Positions 1 to 5,612 are shown, numbered from the stretch's first letter. The stretch: 14,811 bases of DNA from Acidilobaceae archaeon (GCA_027013765.1 JALWGG010000084.1:1-14811), one strand, 5' to 3'. The notes: generated by a model not told the origin, from the sequence alone. Made by a program: numbers and translations.

Positions 1-162
1 CTGGATTGGTGGGATGGCGTGGCTTATAGGGTTGAGGTGGACCGTGAGCCTGCCAAGCTGCTCAGGAGCAAGAGGCTCCCGGGTAACGCTAGGATGAAGC
101 TGGCCCTCGGATCCCCCTTGAGGTACGTATCCCGACCATCTAAGCCACGCCACACGGGGTAG
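1..162 (+). CDS. C-terminal fragment of an unidentified protein (5' end outside window)
   Basis: Frame 1 is open from the first base to a TAG at 160-162 and gives 53 residues. The piece starts with an acidic, tryptophan-rich stretch (LDWWDGVAYRVEVDREP) and becomes strongly basic towards the end (KLLRSKRLPGNARMK, then SRPSKPRHTG). Codon choice (AGG, CTG, GTG) matches the annotated genes of this window, which is the main reason to treat it as coding. I do not recognise the family. A basic, proline-containing tail is common in archaeal nucleic-acid-binding proteins, but that is only a guess. It could also be chance reading, because only 162 bases are visible. Confidence 0.45.
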   Translation: MDWWDGVAYRVEVDREPAKLLRSKRLPGNARMKLALGSPLRYVSRPSKPRHTG

Positions 163-178
163 CGGTACCGTCTCGCCT

Positions 179-207
179 GTTACCCACAGTCTTGACTGTT
201 AGGTAGC
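179..207 (+). other. Strong stem-loop with CTTG loop downstream of the first gene
   Basis: Arms GTTACC (179-184) and GGTAGC (202-207) pair with one G-T wobble. Inner arms ACAGTC (186-191) and GACTGT (194-199) pair perfectly. One base against two is left unpaired between the inner and outer helices. With the innermost C-G pair open, the loop reads CTTG, a known stable tetraloop. It begins 16 bases after the stop codon at 160-162, so an RNA processing or termination structure at the end of that transcript is the simplest reading. A DNA-level operator is also possible, since the inner arms form a 14-bp dyad. No T tract follows, so a bacterial-type terminator is unlikely. Confidence 0.4.
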
Positions 208-260
208 CGGGGCCGTATAGCCTTGCAAGCTCCCCCTGCAGCCTGCAATGATAAAATGAT

Positions 261-282
261 GGTGTGCAACCTATTGCACACC
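261..282. repeat. Perfect 9-bp inverted repeat with 4-base spacer
   Basis: GGTGTGCAA (261-269) and TTGCACACC (274-282) are exact reverse complements around CCTA. An AT-rich, TATA-like stretch (ATAAAATGAT, 251-260) lies immediately upstream. The repeat would therefore sit near a transcription start if that TATA is used, as expected of an operator or a 5'-leader hairpin. It lies 53 bases before the GTG of the candidate small membrane protein at 336. A terminator hairpin for the leftmost gene is the alternative. Confidence 0.4.
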
Positions 283-335
283 TAAAGCCATACGCAAACA
301 GTAGTACAAGATAGAAGCCTAGAGGTGAGTACAGG

Positions 336-498
336 GTGGAGTTGTGGCTAGCTGTCTTCGCTTACACTGCACTAATTTGGGATGTACTAGTTATCTTTTA
401 GGTTGGACATCGAAGTAATAGAGCAGGTAATGACTGAGAGGAAGGAGAACTGCCCACGACCATACAGGAAACCAGGGGTTGAGGGGCGGAGCCCCTAG
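336..498 (+). CDS. Candidate small single-pass membrane protein read through a +1 shift at TTTTAG
   Basis: A GTG at 336 lies 7 bases after AGGTGA (323-328), ideal spacing for a ribosome binding site. It opens 21 codons that are almost entirely hydrophobic (VELWLAVFAYTALIWDVLVIF) and stop at TAG 399-401. The +1 frame then runs from the same site to a TAG at 496-498. It encodes a charged tail beginning RLDIEVIEQVMTERKE and ending in proline- and arginine-rich residues. Joined, they give a 53-residue protein with one membrane helix and a cytosolic-looking tail. The junction ATC TTT TAG G lets a tRNA-Phe on TTT slip one base onto TTT just before a stop, similar in logic to the bacterial prfB shift site. 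The frameshift could instead be a sequencing error in the T4 run or a decayed gene. It converges on the tRNA. No family recognised. Confidence 0.38.
482..496 (-). terminator. GC-rich hairpin just 3' of the tRNA-Gly gene
   Basis: AGGGGC (482-487) and GCCCCT (491-496) pair around a 3-base loop. On the minus strand it starts 5 bases after the encoded CCA of tRNA-Gly. Pyrimidine-rich DNA with TTTCC and TTCTCC follows in that direction, consistent with a tRNA trailer and a crenarchaeal pyrimidine-rich termination zone. It also overlaps the end of the candidate small ORF on the plus strand, so it could serve either transcript. Confidence 0.3.
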
Positions 499-500
499 TG

Positions 501-579
501 TGGTGCGGCCGCCGGGATTTGAACCCGGGATCACCGGCTTGGGAGGCCGGCGTCCTAGTCCAGGCTAGACGACGGCCGC
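501..579 (-). tRNA. tRNA-Gly (anticodon CCC), intronless, CCA encoded
   Basis: Read on the minus strand, all arms fold. The acceptor GCGGCCG (579-573) pairs perfectly with CGGCCGC (511-505). The D arm is GTC(T)/(G)GAC. The anticodon stem CCGGC/GCCGG encloses the loop CTCCCAA, with CCC at 543-541. The T arm CCGGG/CCCGG has the loop TTCAAAT. The discriminator base is A (504) and CCA is encoded at 503-501. CCC reads GGG glycine codons. There is no intron at the canonical site after position 37, unlike many crenarchaeal tRNAs. The gene sits between a candidate small ORF and a divergent protein gene. Confidence 0.97.
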
Positions 580-608
580 TCCATGTATTGTTGATTCTCT
601 TGCTGGGG

Positions 609-618
609 TTATTAATTT
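609..618 (-). promoter_or_regulatory. Probable TATA box of tRNA-Gly
   Basis: On the minus strand this reads AAATTAATAA, the most AT-rich block upstream of the tRNA. Its centre is about 34 bases before the mature 5' end, so initiation about 26 bases downstream would leave a leader of roughly 8 bases for RNase P to remove. Position and composition are the only support. Confidence 0.4.
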
Positions 619-638
619 GTTTAGTGGCTGGGTGGATG

Positions 639-645
639 TATATAT
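639..645 (+). promoter_or_regulatory. TATA box for the gene at 670
   Basis: TATATAT centred about 28 bases before the ATG at 670. Initiation at the usual archaeal distance would fall at or within a few bases of that ATG, giving a leaderless or nearly leaderless message. It lies about 25 bases from the divergent tRNA promoter, so the two probably fire back to back. Confidence 0.5.
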
Positions 646-669
646 GTCCTGGTTGGCCTTATTCCAGGA

Positions 670-1344
670 ATGGTGGGTTTGATGGTTGAGAAGGTTGTAT
701 TGAAGATTGAGTTGGATAGAGAGTTGTATAGGAGGCTTGAGGAGAGGGCGAGGAGCCTGGGCTATCCGCTGGTCGTGGATTATGTCCGGGAGTTGATTGC
801 TAGAGATGCCAGTAGCCCTGGTGGCGGGGTGGATGAGAAGAGGCTGGCAGACCTTGTCTCTAGGAGGGTTGAGAGGGTTGTTGCCGATATTGTAAACCCT
901 TTCACCGGTAAGATAGACGAGTTGGCTAGGAGGGTTGCAGACCTGGTTGAGAGGCTTGAGAAGGGTGAGGGTGAGGAGGTTCAAAGGGTGGAGCAGGAGC
1001 CGAGGCAGAGGATGGGTGCTATAGAGAGGCTTAGGCAGCAGAAGGTTGTTTTCTGGGATGATGTGAGCTGGATGAGGGCGCCTGACAGGTTCTTTGGGAA
1101 GCTTGAGAGGGAGGGGGCCGTTGTATTCGATATCGACGGGGAGAAGGTAGCTGTCGACAGGGGGTTCTGGAGCGAGTTTGTGAAGGTGGTTGAGGAGATT
1201 GGTGTGAGGGATCTTGAAGAAGCGGCGTTATTGGTAGAGTCTTCTCTGGGCGGGAAGGCTGGAGAGTTGTTCAGGAAGCTTGTTAGGAGTGGGATGGCGT
1301 ATTATGACGAGGACCTTGGCAGGTGGATGATCCCCCAGCCCTAG
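670..1344 (+). CDS. Ribbon-helix-helix / coiled-coil DNA-binding protein, hypothetical
   Basis: 224 residues. The N-terminus fits a ribbon-helix-helix fold: a basic/hydrophobic beta strand at residues 8-13 (VVLKIE), helix A about 16-30 (RELYRRLEERARSLGY) and helix B about 33-46. This predicts a dimer with major-groove contacts by the strand. A glycine hinge near 50-54 leads to a long charged heptad-like helix (56-110), probably a coiled coil. The C-terminal part (125-224) looks like a small alpha/beta domain with several tryptophans and acidic residues and ends WMIPQP. I infer a chromatin or transcription factor, but target and family name are unknown. The start may be ATG 670 (leaderless from the TATA at 639-645) or ATG 682, which has GGTGG just upstream and begins directly before the RHH strand. 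Its stop lies 5 bases from the convergent ribC stop. Confidence 0.85.
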   Translation: MVGLMVEKVVLKIELDRELYRRLEERARSLGYPLVVDYVRELIARDASSPGGGVDEKRLADLVSRRVERVVADIVNPFTGKIDELARRVADLVERLEKGEGEEVQRVEQEPRQRMGAIERLRQQKVVFWDDVSWMRAPDRFFGKLEREGAVVFDIDGEKVAVDRGFWSEFVKVVEEIGVRDLEEAALLVESSLGGKAGELFRKLVRSGMAYYDEDLGRWMIPQP

Positions 1345-1349
1345 CCACA

Positions 1350-1817
1350 TCATAGAGGGCCAACGTCTGGGTAGCCCTGGCGGAGGCCTTTGCCAGCCAT
1401 GCTTGTAAGCGCTGTAGGCCCCTCCTTTACTAGTGCTACCAGGTTCTCAGCGTGCTTCCTTGCCCTATCTACTGCTATCTCCTTGAGCCTCTTGGGGTCC
1501 TTGGCCTCGTCTTCATGCACTGTTACATCTATTATGATCCTCCCGGTGAGGACCTCGACTAGTATGAGGCCTATGCTGGATGCCAGGTAGCTGTATTTAT
1601 CCGCTTCCCTTCCCCCCACCCATCCGAGGGTTATCACGGCATCGCATCCATGTGCGTCGATTAGCCTCTTAGCGGCTCCCGGTAGGTCCTTTATCCCGGG
1701 CACAGTGTGCCTCACGATCCTATAACCGGGTAGGCCCCGCTGGAGGACCTCAACTGCTATACCCCCCATATCGACTCTGGCAAATGTTGTATCAACTACC
1801 CCAACACACCTCTTCAC
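1350..1817 (-). CDS. ribC: Riboflavin synthase, archaeal type
   Basis: Converts two molecules of 6,7-dimethyl-8-ribityllumazine into riboflavin plus 5-amino-6-ribitylaminouracil, the last step of riboflavin synthesis, in the cytosol. The 155 residues show archaeal RibC signatures: VGVVDTTFARVDM (5-17), TVPGIKDLP (38-46), HEDEAKD (101-107) and a C-terminal MAGKGLRQG (140-148). This family is related to lumazine synthase rather than to bacterial RibE. The frame is open to an ATG at 1847, but I choose GTG at 1815-1817. That start has GGAGGTG seven bases upstream and matches the length of known archaeal RibC. It overlaps the end of ribB by 26 bases, which points to coupled translation. It is the last gene of the minus-strand cluster. 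A few bases beyond its stop lies the convergent RHH gene. Confidence 0.95.
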   Translation of the reverse strand: MKRCVGVVDTTFARVDMGGIAVEVLQRGLPGYRIVRHTVPGIKDLPGAAKRLIDAHGCDAVITLGWVGGREADKYSYLASSIGLILVEVLTGRIIIDVTVHEDEAKDPKRLKEIAVDRARKHAENLVALVKEGPTALTSMAGKGLRQGYPDVGPL

Positions 1818-2484
1818 CCCTACACACCTCCACAACCTCCCTGCCATAGACTAGGGGCCACCCAGTCTCCCTGCTTATAAGCTCGGCCTTGCCTATGCTC
1901 AGCGAGACGCCCTTGTCTAGCATCTCCGCTATGACTAGACTCGGCCTTAGCCCGGCTAGGAGTGCTAGGGAGACTGTTAGCTCTGTATGACCCCTACGCT
2001 GTGAGAGCCCCCTGGCTGCGAGGATCGGTATGTGGCCTGGGGCTTGGAACTCCCTGTAGAACATCTCCCTAGCCTCGCCAGCCCTACCCTCTACAGCGAG
2101 CTCGACGACTTTGTCAAGCATCCTGATTGTCAGGCTTCGGTCCCTATCACTGATCCCAGTCTTTACACCCTTATAGTTTACCCAGATTGTGAATGCAGGT
2201 CTATCCCCGTAGCTAAGCCGCTTCCTGGCCAGCCTCTCCAGCCCTGGCCACTTGGAGAGGAGCTCGTCCCCCCAGGGTATTCCCAGCTGCCTCGTCACGC
2301 TACTACTTGTAGTGTAGCAGATTAGGCCACCCGCCATTGTCCTGAGCGTGTATATTGCATCCTCGTCGACGGCTGGGGCATAATAGACTAGGTCGACCTC
2401 ACCCTCCCTAGAATCGTCGTCATACACCATTATAGGACTCCCACTCTTAAGAGCGTCGATCGCCTCCTCCAATCCCAATCTCAT
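1792..2484 (-). CDS. ribB: 3,4-dihydroxy-2-butanone 4-phosphate synthase
   Basis: Makes 3,4-dihydroxy-2-butanone 4-phosphate and formate from ribulose 5-phosphate, supplying the four-carbon unit of riboflavin. The 230 residues carry the acidic metal and substrate loop DDDSREGEVD (22-31), the glycine-rich MAGGLICY stretch, TGISDRDRSLTI, and the late motif APGHIPILAARGLSQRRGHTE with the metal-binding histidine in GHTE. It is a stand-alone archaeal enzyme without the GTP cyclohydrolase II domain found in many bacterial fusions. The ATG at 2482-2484 has GGTG four bases upstream and lies inside the previous gene (38-base overlap), so translation is probably coupled. The 3' end overlaps ribC. Function is well supported; the unusual part is the upstream company. 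Confidence 0.96.
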   Translation of the reverse strand: MRLGLEEAIDALKSGSPIMVYDDDSREGEVDLVYYAPAVDEDAIYTLRTMAGGLICYTTSSSVTRQLGIPWGDELLSKWPGLERLARKRLSYGDRPAFTIWVNYKGVKTGISDRDRSLTIRMLDKVVELAVEGRAGEAREMFYREFQAPGHIPILAARGLSQRRGHTELTVSLALLAGLRPSLVIAEMLDKGVSLSIGKAELISRETGWPLVYGREVVEVCRGEEVCWGS

Positions 2485-3025
2485 ACACCACCGACGCTAT
2501 GAAGAGTATTGCGAGGGTTAAACCCGCTACTACCTCCATGTATTGTAGGTCTTCACCTTCACGCTTATCAACTATTGTATAGGGCGTGGCTGGGGGCGTG
2601 AAGCCTGTTCCCGTAATTTGTCCTGTGCTATTGCTTGTGGAGGTGCTTTGCATGCTCTTCTCAACAGTTATTTCTATACTCCACGAGTCTCCTGTTATGT
2701 TTATTGTCATACCTCCATCCAGGTATCCTAGGCTCCTTAACCTGTACCCATCTACCCTCACATTGCATCCATCGATTGCGACCATTAGTGAGGATTTGGC
2801 TAGGTCTGTTATGTTGTGGCCTCCTCTATAGACTTCCACGTTGGATGGGCACTCGGCTAGGATTATGTCTAGCACGGGGTATATCCTCCCTCTATACATA
2901 GTGTAGGACGCATTTAGCTTGGGTGCCTCTATCCCGTCAGTCTTTATGTGGATTGCCATGCCATCTACCGTCATATCAGTGGTCATACCCTGAGCGAGCA
3001 ATACAATAAGGAATACCATGATCAT
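2447..3025 (-). CDS. Single-pass membrane protein with extracellular domain, hypothetical
   Basis: 192 residues. A short hydrophobic start (IMVFLIVLLAQG, residues 2-13) looks like a signal peptide or signal anchor. An outside domain (about 14-120) rich in beta-type residues follows, with two cysteines (59 and 87) that could form a disulfide and N-glycosylation sequons at NAS 38, NIT 71 and NIT 109. A Ser/Thr/Pro-rich linker (124-150, with NST 132) leads to a C-terminal membrane helix (about 163-183) and a short GGGDRRS tail. This suggests an S-layer-associated or receptor-like protein anchored in the membrane, but I do not recognise the family. Its ATGA overlaps the stop of the eIF2B-like gene, and its 3' end overlaps ribB by 38 bases, so it belongs to the same operon. 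ATG at 3018-3020 is an alternative start. Confidence 0.85.
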   Translation of the reverse strand: MIMVFLIVLLAQGMTTDMTVDGMAIHIKTDGIEAPKLNASYTMYRGRIYPVLDIILAECPSNVEVYRGGHNITDLAKSSLMVAIDGCNVRVDGYRLRSLGYLDGGMTINITGDSWSIEITVEKSMQSTSTSNSTGQITGTGFTPPATPYTIVDKREGEDLQYMEVVAGLTLAILFIASVVYEIGIGGGDRRS

Positions 3026-3945
3026 TTTATCTCTACCATGACTTGGGAGAGTATTCTGTCAGTAATCTCTTTGAGAGCCTTCATGCCAGCCCTCCTAACC
3101 ATGAGCTGGCTCCTACCACTCCCCGCCTCTATTAATACACCGTCAACAATAATGGCGTCGAGGACATTCATGCCGACCACGTCCTGAGGGTTTATCTGCA
3201 CCGACTCTCCCCATACCTCGAAAACCTCTGTATACCCCCTGAGCGTCTCAGCTTCACCCCTCTTACCTGCAATCTTAACCGCTAGTCCTAGGCTCACGGC
3301 ATACACCCTAGCATTATTGACGTGCTTTGCGAAGGCGGATGCTGCAAGCGATACTGGGGGGCCTATAACAGCCTCTGGCTGGACCCCTTGGGCCTCGAAA
3401 ATCACAGTGTCAACCCTATCTTCTATCATAGATAGACTGCTTGGGAGGACCTCTACTGTCTTAAGCTTGCCAATACTCGTCTTGGGGTAACGTGTATGAA
3501 TATGCGAGAGTATATACAACTCTGATACTGAGCCCCGGGACTCCCATGCCCTTATACACTCCTCAGCCAGCCTCCCTGGCGGTATGAATAGGATCCTAGC
3601 CTGGTCACCTACCAGCGACTCGCACGAGCGTCTGGTAAGGCTTGCAGCCTCCCCGATATACCTGTCTATCGCATCGGTGAGCGTCTTCCTGAGTAGGGAG
3701 ATCATTCTTGAGTCAGAGGCTTTAAGCTTCCTCATTATAGTGGTTACAATGCTCCCCAGGTTCGTCACTATTATTGGGTTGAACTCCTTCATGGTTTCAT
3801 CCCTCAAGTAGTTGCCCAGGGCTCTTAGGACGGTGTCACTGTCTGCAAGCGCCTCGGATTCTATCCTGGATAGGAACGTGTTCAAGTTACTATAGCTCCT
3901 CCTTATAGACGAGAGCAGGTCATGATATACTCCGCCTGTATACAT
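3022..3945 (-). CDS. Degenerate eIF2B-fold (IF2B alpha/ribose-bisphosphate isomerase-like) protein
   Basis: 307 residues. An N-terminal helical region (1-105) is followed by a Rossmann-like part resembling the eIF2B alpha/beta/delta, ribose-1,5-bisphosphate isomerase and MtnA superfamily. PIIVTNLGSIVTTI (57-70) aligns with the family's THCNSG segment. ARILFIPPGRLAEECIRAW, then ELYILSHIHTRYP (142-154), match the segments around the family's ETRP. DTVIFEAQGV (179-188) corresponds to DAVVVGADRV, and SLAASAFAKH to the NKxGT helix. The cysteine and aspartate that isomerases use in catalysis appear to be replaced (TN at 61-62, EAQ at 184-186). It is thus probably non-catalytic or altered, perhaps a binding or regulatory protein. 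The ATG has AGGTG upstream (CAGGTGTAATG). It is 33 bases downstream of the SpoIIM gene and overlaps the next gene by ATGA. The family call rests on motif alignment by eye. Confidence 0.75.
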   Translation of the reverse strand: MYTGGVYHDLLSSIRRSYSNLNTFLSRIESEALADSDTVLRALGNYLRDETMKEFNPIIVTNLGSIVTTIMRKLKASDSRMISLLRKTLTDAIDRYIGEAASLTRRSCESLVGDQARILFIPPGRLAEECIRAWESRGSVSELYILSHIHTRYPKTSIGKLKTVEVLPSSLSMIEDRVDTVIFEAQGVQPEAVIGPPVSLAASAFAKHVNNARVYAVSLGLAVKIAGKRGEAETLRGYTEVFEVWGESVQINPQDVVGMNVLDAIIVDGVLIEAGSGRSQLMVRRAGMKALKEITDRILSQVMVEIK

Positions 3946-3978
3946 TACACCTGTACACCCAACCCAGTTAATGCTATT

Positions 3979-4593
3979 CTAGAGGCCAAATAATATCTTT
4001 ATAAGTACTATTAGAATAATCATAACTCTAGTTACTACGGACTCTATAACTGCGGCGATAACCAGTAGGAGGACCGAGTATGGCACAAGCTTGAACACGT
4101 AGGTAATGGTCCTCCTTAGCCCTTGCCTGAATACGCCCAGCAAGGGTGATAGAGCGAGGGCTATCGCGGGGATCTCGATCACTCCGTGGACAGATAGACC
4201 ATAGTATATAACTACCGGGCCGTAACCCACCTGGGAGTTGATAAAGCCGCCCTCAAGCAGGGCAGGTATTATATATCCTACAACCAGGCCTTGGTACATT
4301 CCGATGAGTATAGGCGCAACTATGGTCGGTGATAGCAGGGCCATCAATAATAGTATCATTGTATTGTTTAGGAATATCAGCGCGGCCAGGCCCACTGGGT
4401 CAGGGCCAGACACTGACTCGGCCTTCTCGAATAGCTCCTCAATCTGCCTCTCCACCACGTCTCCAACGCGGGTCGAGGCTAGCACGGGGTAGAATAGCGT
4501 GGATAGGGTCATAGTTATTGATATTAGTAGGATCATGTAGACCCAGTATCTTACAAGCCTGTTGCTAACGTATCTCCATAGTTCCTCATCCAT
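3979..4593 (-). CDS. SpoIIM / DUF95 family integral membrane protein
   Basis: 204 residues with about five hydrophobic segments (near 15-38, 70-88, 90-112, 126-150 and 168-203). The family hallmarks are present: FLNN (74-77) at the start of the second segment and HGVIEIPAI (136-144) before the fourth. SpoIIM in Bacillus helps peptidoglycan remodelling during engulfment. Archaea have no such process, and the archaeal relatives are uncharacterised membrane proteins sometimes suggested to affect membrane shape or vesicles. The ATG is embedded in the end of a 50-codon ORF (8-base overlap, ATGGATGA), so translation is coupled. The eIF2B-like gene follows after 33 bases. Family assignment is firm; function is unknown. 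Confidence 0.88.
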   Translation of the reverse strand: MDEELWRYVSNRLVRYWVYMILLISITMTLSTLFYPVLASTRVGDVVERQIEELFEKAESVSGPDPVGLAALIFLNNTMILLLMALLSPTIVAPILIGMYQGLVVGYIIPALLEGGFINSQVGYGPVVIYYGLSVHGVIEIPAIALALSPLLGVFRQGLRRTITYVFKLVPYSVLLLVIAAVIESVVTRVMIILIVLIKILFGL

Positions 4594-4738
4594 CCACTCT
4601 CACCAATACAACACACTCGACTGGCACACTATCCATCCCCAGTAACTCCTCGGGGGAAAGGACTATTACTTTTCCAGCACACTTACCAATGCTTCCCCTA
4701 GACGGTTTAACAAGTAACTGCGGCCACACATGCTCCAC
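4586..4738 (-). CDS. Small 50-residue protein translationally coupled to SpoIIM gene
   Basis: GTG at 4736-4738 opens 50 codons ending in TGA 4588-4586, which overlaps the SpoIIM start as ATGGATGA. The product has a mixed alpha/beta composition with two cysteines (20 and 42) and the segments LLVKPSRGSIGK, KVIVLSPEELLG and CVVLVRVDG. Three features make chance unlikely: the stop/start overlap, codon use like its neighbours, and a TATA box (4767-4773) about 31 bases before the GTG. A second GTG at 4727-4729 has GGTGGAG ahead of it and could be the real start. I recognise no family. As first gene of the unit it may regulate or partner the SpoIIM protein. Confidence 0.6.
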   Translation of the reverse strand: MEHVWPQLLVKPSRGSIGKCAGKVIVLSPEELLGMDSVPVECVVLVRVDG

Positions 4739-4765
4739 CGTAGGCTAATGCTTATCACCCACAAG

Positions 4766-4774
4766 CTATTATAG
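4766..4774. promoter_or_regulatory. Near-palindromic TATA element serving both directions
   Basis: CTATTATAG is symmetrical except for its central base. On the minus strand TATAATA sits about 31 bases before the GTG at 4738. On the plus strand it sits about 49 bases before the ATG at 4819, leaving room for a leader of about 20 bases containing AGGTG (4805-4809). No other convincing TATA lies in the 80-base divergent gap, apart from a weak GCTATAGG at 4789-4796. Confidence 0.45.
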
Positions 4775-4818
4775 TTACTAGGGGCGTGGCTATAGGCATT
4801 GTGCAGGTGTAGGGCTGG

Positions 4819-5580
4819 ATGAAGGGGTCTAGCGACCTTAAGAGGAGGCTATCAACCCTTGTAGACTTGTGGAACGAGATAATCACCATGTGGGATTCCG
4901 GGAAGAAGGTTGACAGAGAGAAGGTTGTAGACATGTTGAAGGAGGCATATAACAGGGAGAAGCTTAGCCCCCTCAGGGGTGCCAGCGTTCCGGAGGACCT
5001 CTATGAGAAGGAGTTGATAAGCCTATACGTAGTTGGCCGGTATGGCATGGGGCTGGACCAGCAGTACCCCGAGCTCTTCGACGCATTGTTCCCTGACTTC
5101 ATAAGGTATGAGGAGGCCATACGGATCCTATTAACCGAGGACCCCGAGACGGCCAGAGACAGGATAAAGCTGCTGCTAGGCGGGTTGGATGATAATACGG
5201 TTGCTAGGATGCTCAGGGTGAAGATGACTGAAGCATACTTCGGGTTCTCCGACCATCGGGCCCTCATAAACCTTATAAAATCTCTGATGAAGGCCTTCCC
5301 AGAGAAGGAGAGGCTAGCCGTTAAGTATACAAGGTTCTATATAGCATTCAGGGTGGCTGAGGCGATCGCCTCTGGAGAGGTTAGGGATAGAATCTCTAAG
5401 GAAGCCCTAAAGCAGGCGCTCGCACTGGAGACGGGGATAGAGAGGGGGGCCATACCCGATGACAGATATATCGAGAAGATCGCTGTGGAGGTGTTTAAGG
5501 TGCCTAGGAAGGTCCTTGGAGGGATACTACTTGTTAAGGAGGGTAGGAGGAGGCCTAGACAGTCGAGTAGGAGTGGATAG
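4819..5580 (+). CDS. Conserved helical hypothetical protein (possibly DUF2192)
   Basis: 253 residues, almost entirely predicted helix, charged and soluble, with no signal peptide or membrane segment. Recognisable stretches are an N-terminal VDLWNEIITMWDSGKKVDRE, a central LLTEDPETARDRI and a late VFKVPRKVLGGILL. The tail is basic (EGRRRPRQSSRSG). By overall length and pattern it resembles the crenarchaeal family DUF2192, but this is from memory and unverified. AGGTG lies nine bases before the ATG. It is transcribed alone, divergently from the SpoIIM/riboflavin cluster and apparently from the same TATA region, so the two units may be expressed together. An AT-rich regulatory gap separates it from the next gene. 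Function unknown. Confidence 0.85.
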   Translation: MKGSSDLKRRLSTLVDLWNEIITMWDSGKKVDREKVVDMLKEAYNREKLSPLRGASVPEDLYEKELISLYVVGRYGMGLDQQYPELFDALFPDFIRYEEAIRILLTEDPETARDRIKLLLGGLDDNTVARMLRVKMTEAYFGFSDHRALINLIKSLMKAFPEKERLAVKYTRFYIAFRVAEAIASGEVRDRISKEALKQALALETGIERGAIPDDRYIEKIAVEVFKVPRKVLGGILLVKEGRRRPRQSSRSG

Positions 5581-5612
5581 GATCTGTATATAATCCTCCT
5601 ATAACGTTTGGA

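Noticed and set aside
163..335. SRP RNA or RNase P RNA in the gene-free stretch
   Set aside because: The conserved SRP S-domain loop and RNase P core sequences are absent and the stretch is too short; only two isolated hairpins are seen.
498..689. Plus-strand 63-codon ORF across the tRNA
   Set aside because: Its first part is the complement of tRNA-Gly; the rest runs through the promoter region. Shadow of the tRNA.
565..984. 139-codon minus-strand ORF
   Set aside because: Antisense to the RHH gene and tRNA, with low-complexity Asn/Gln/Leu/Pro composition unlike the true genes; no ribosome site.
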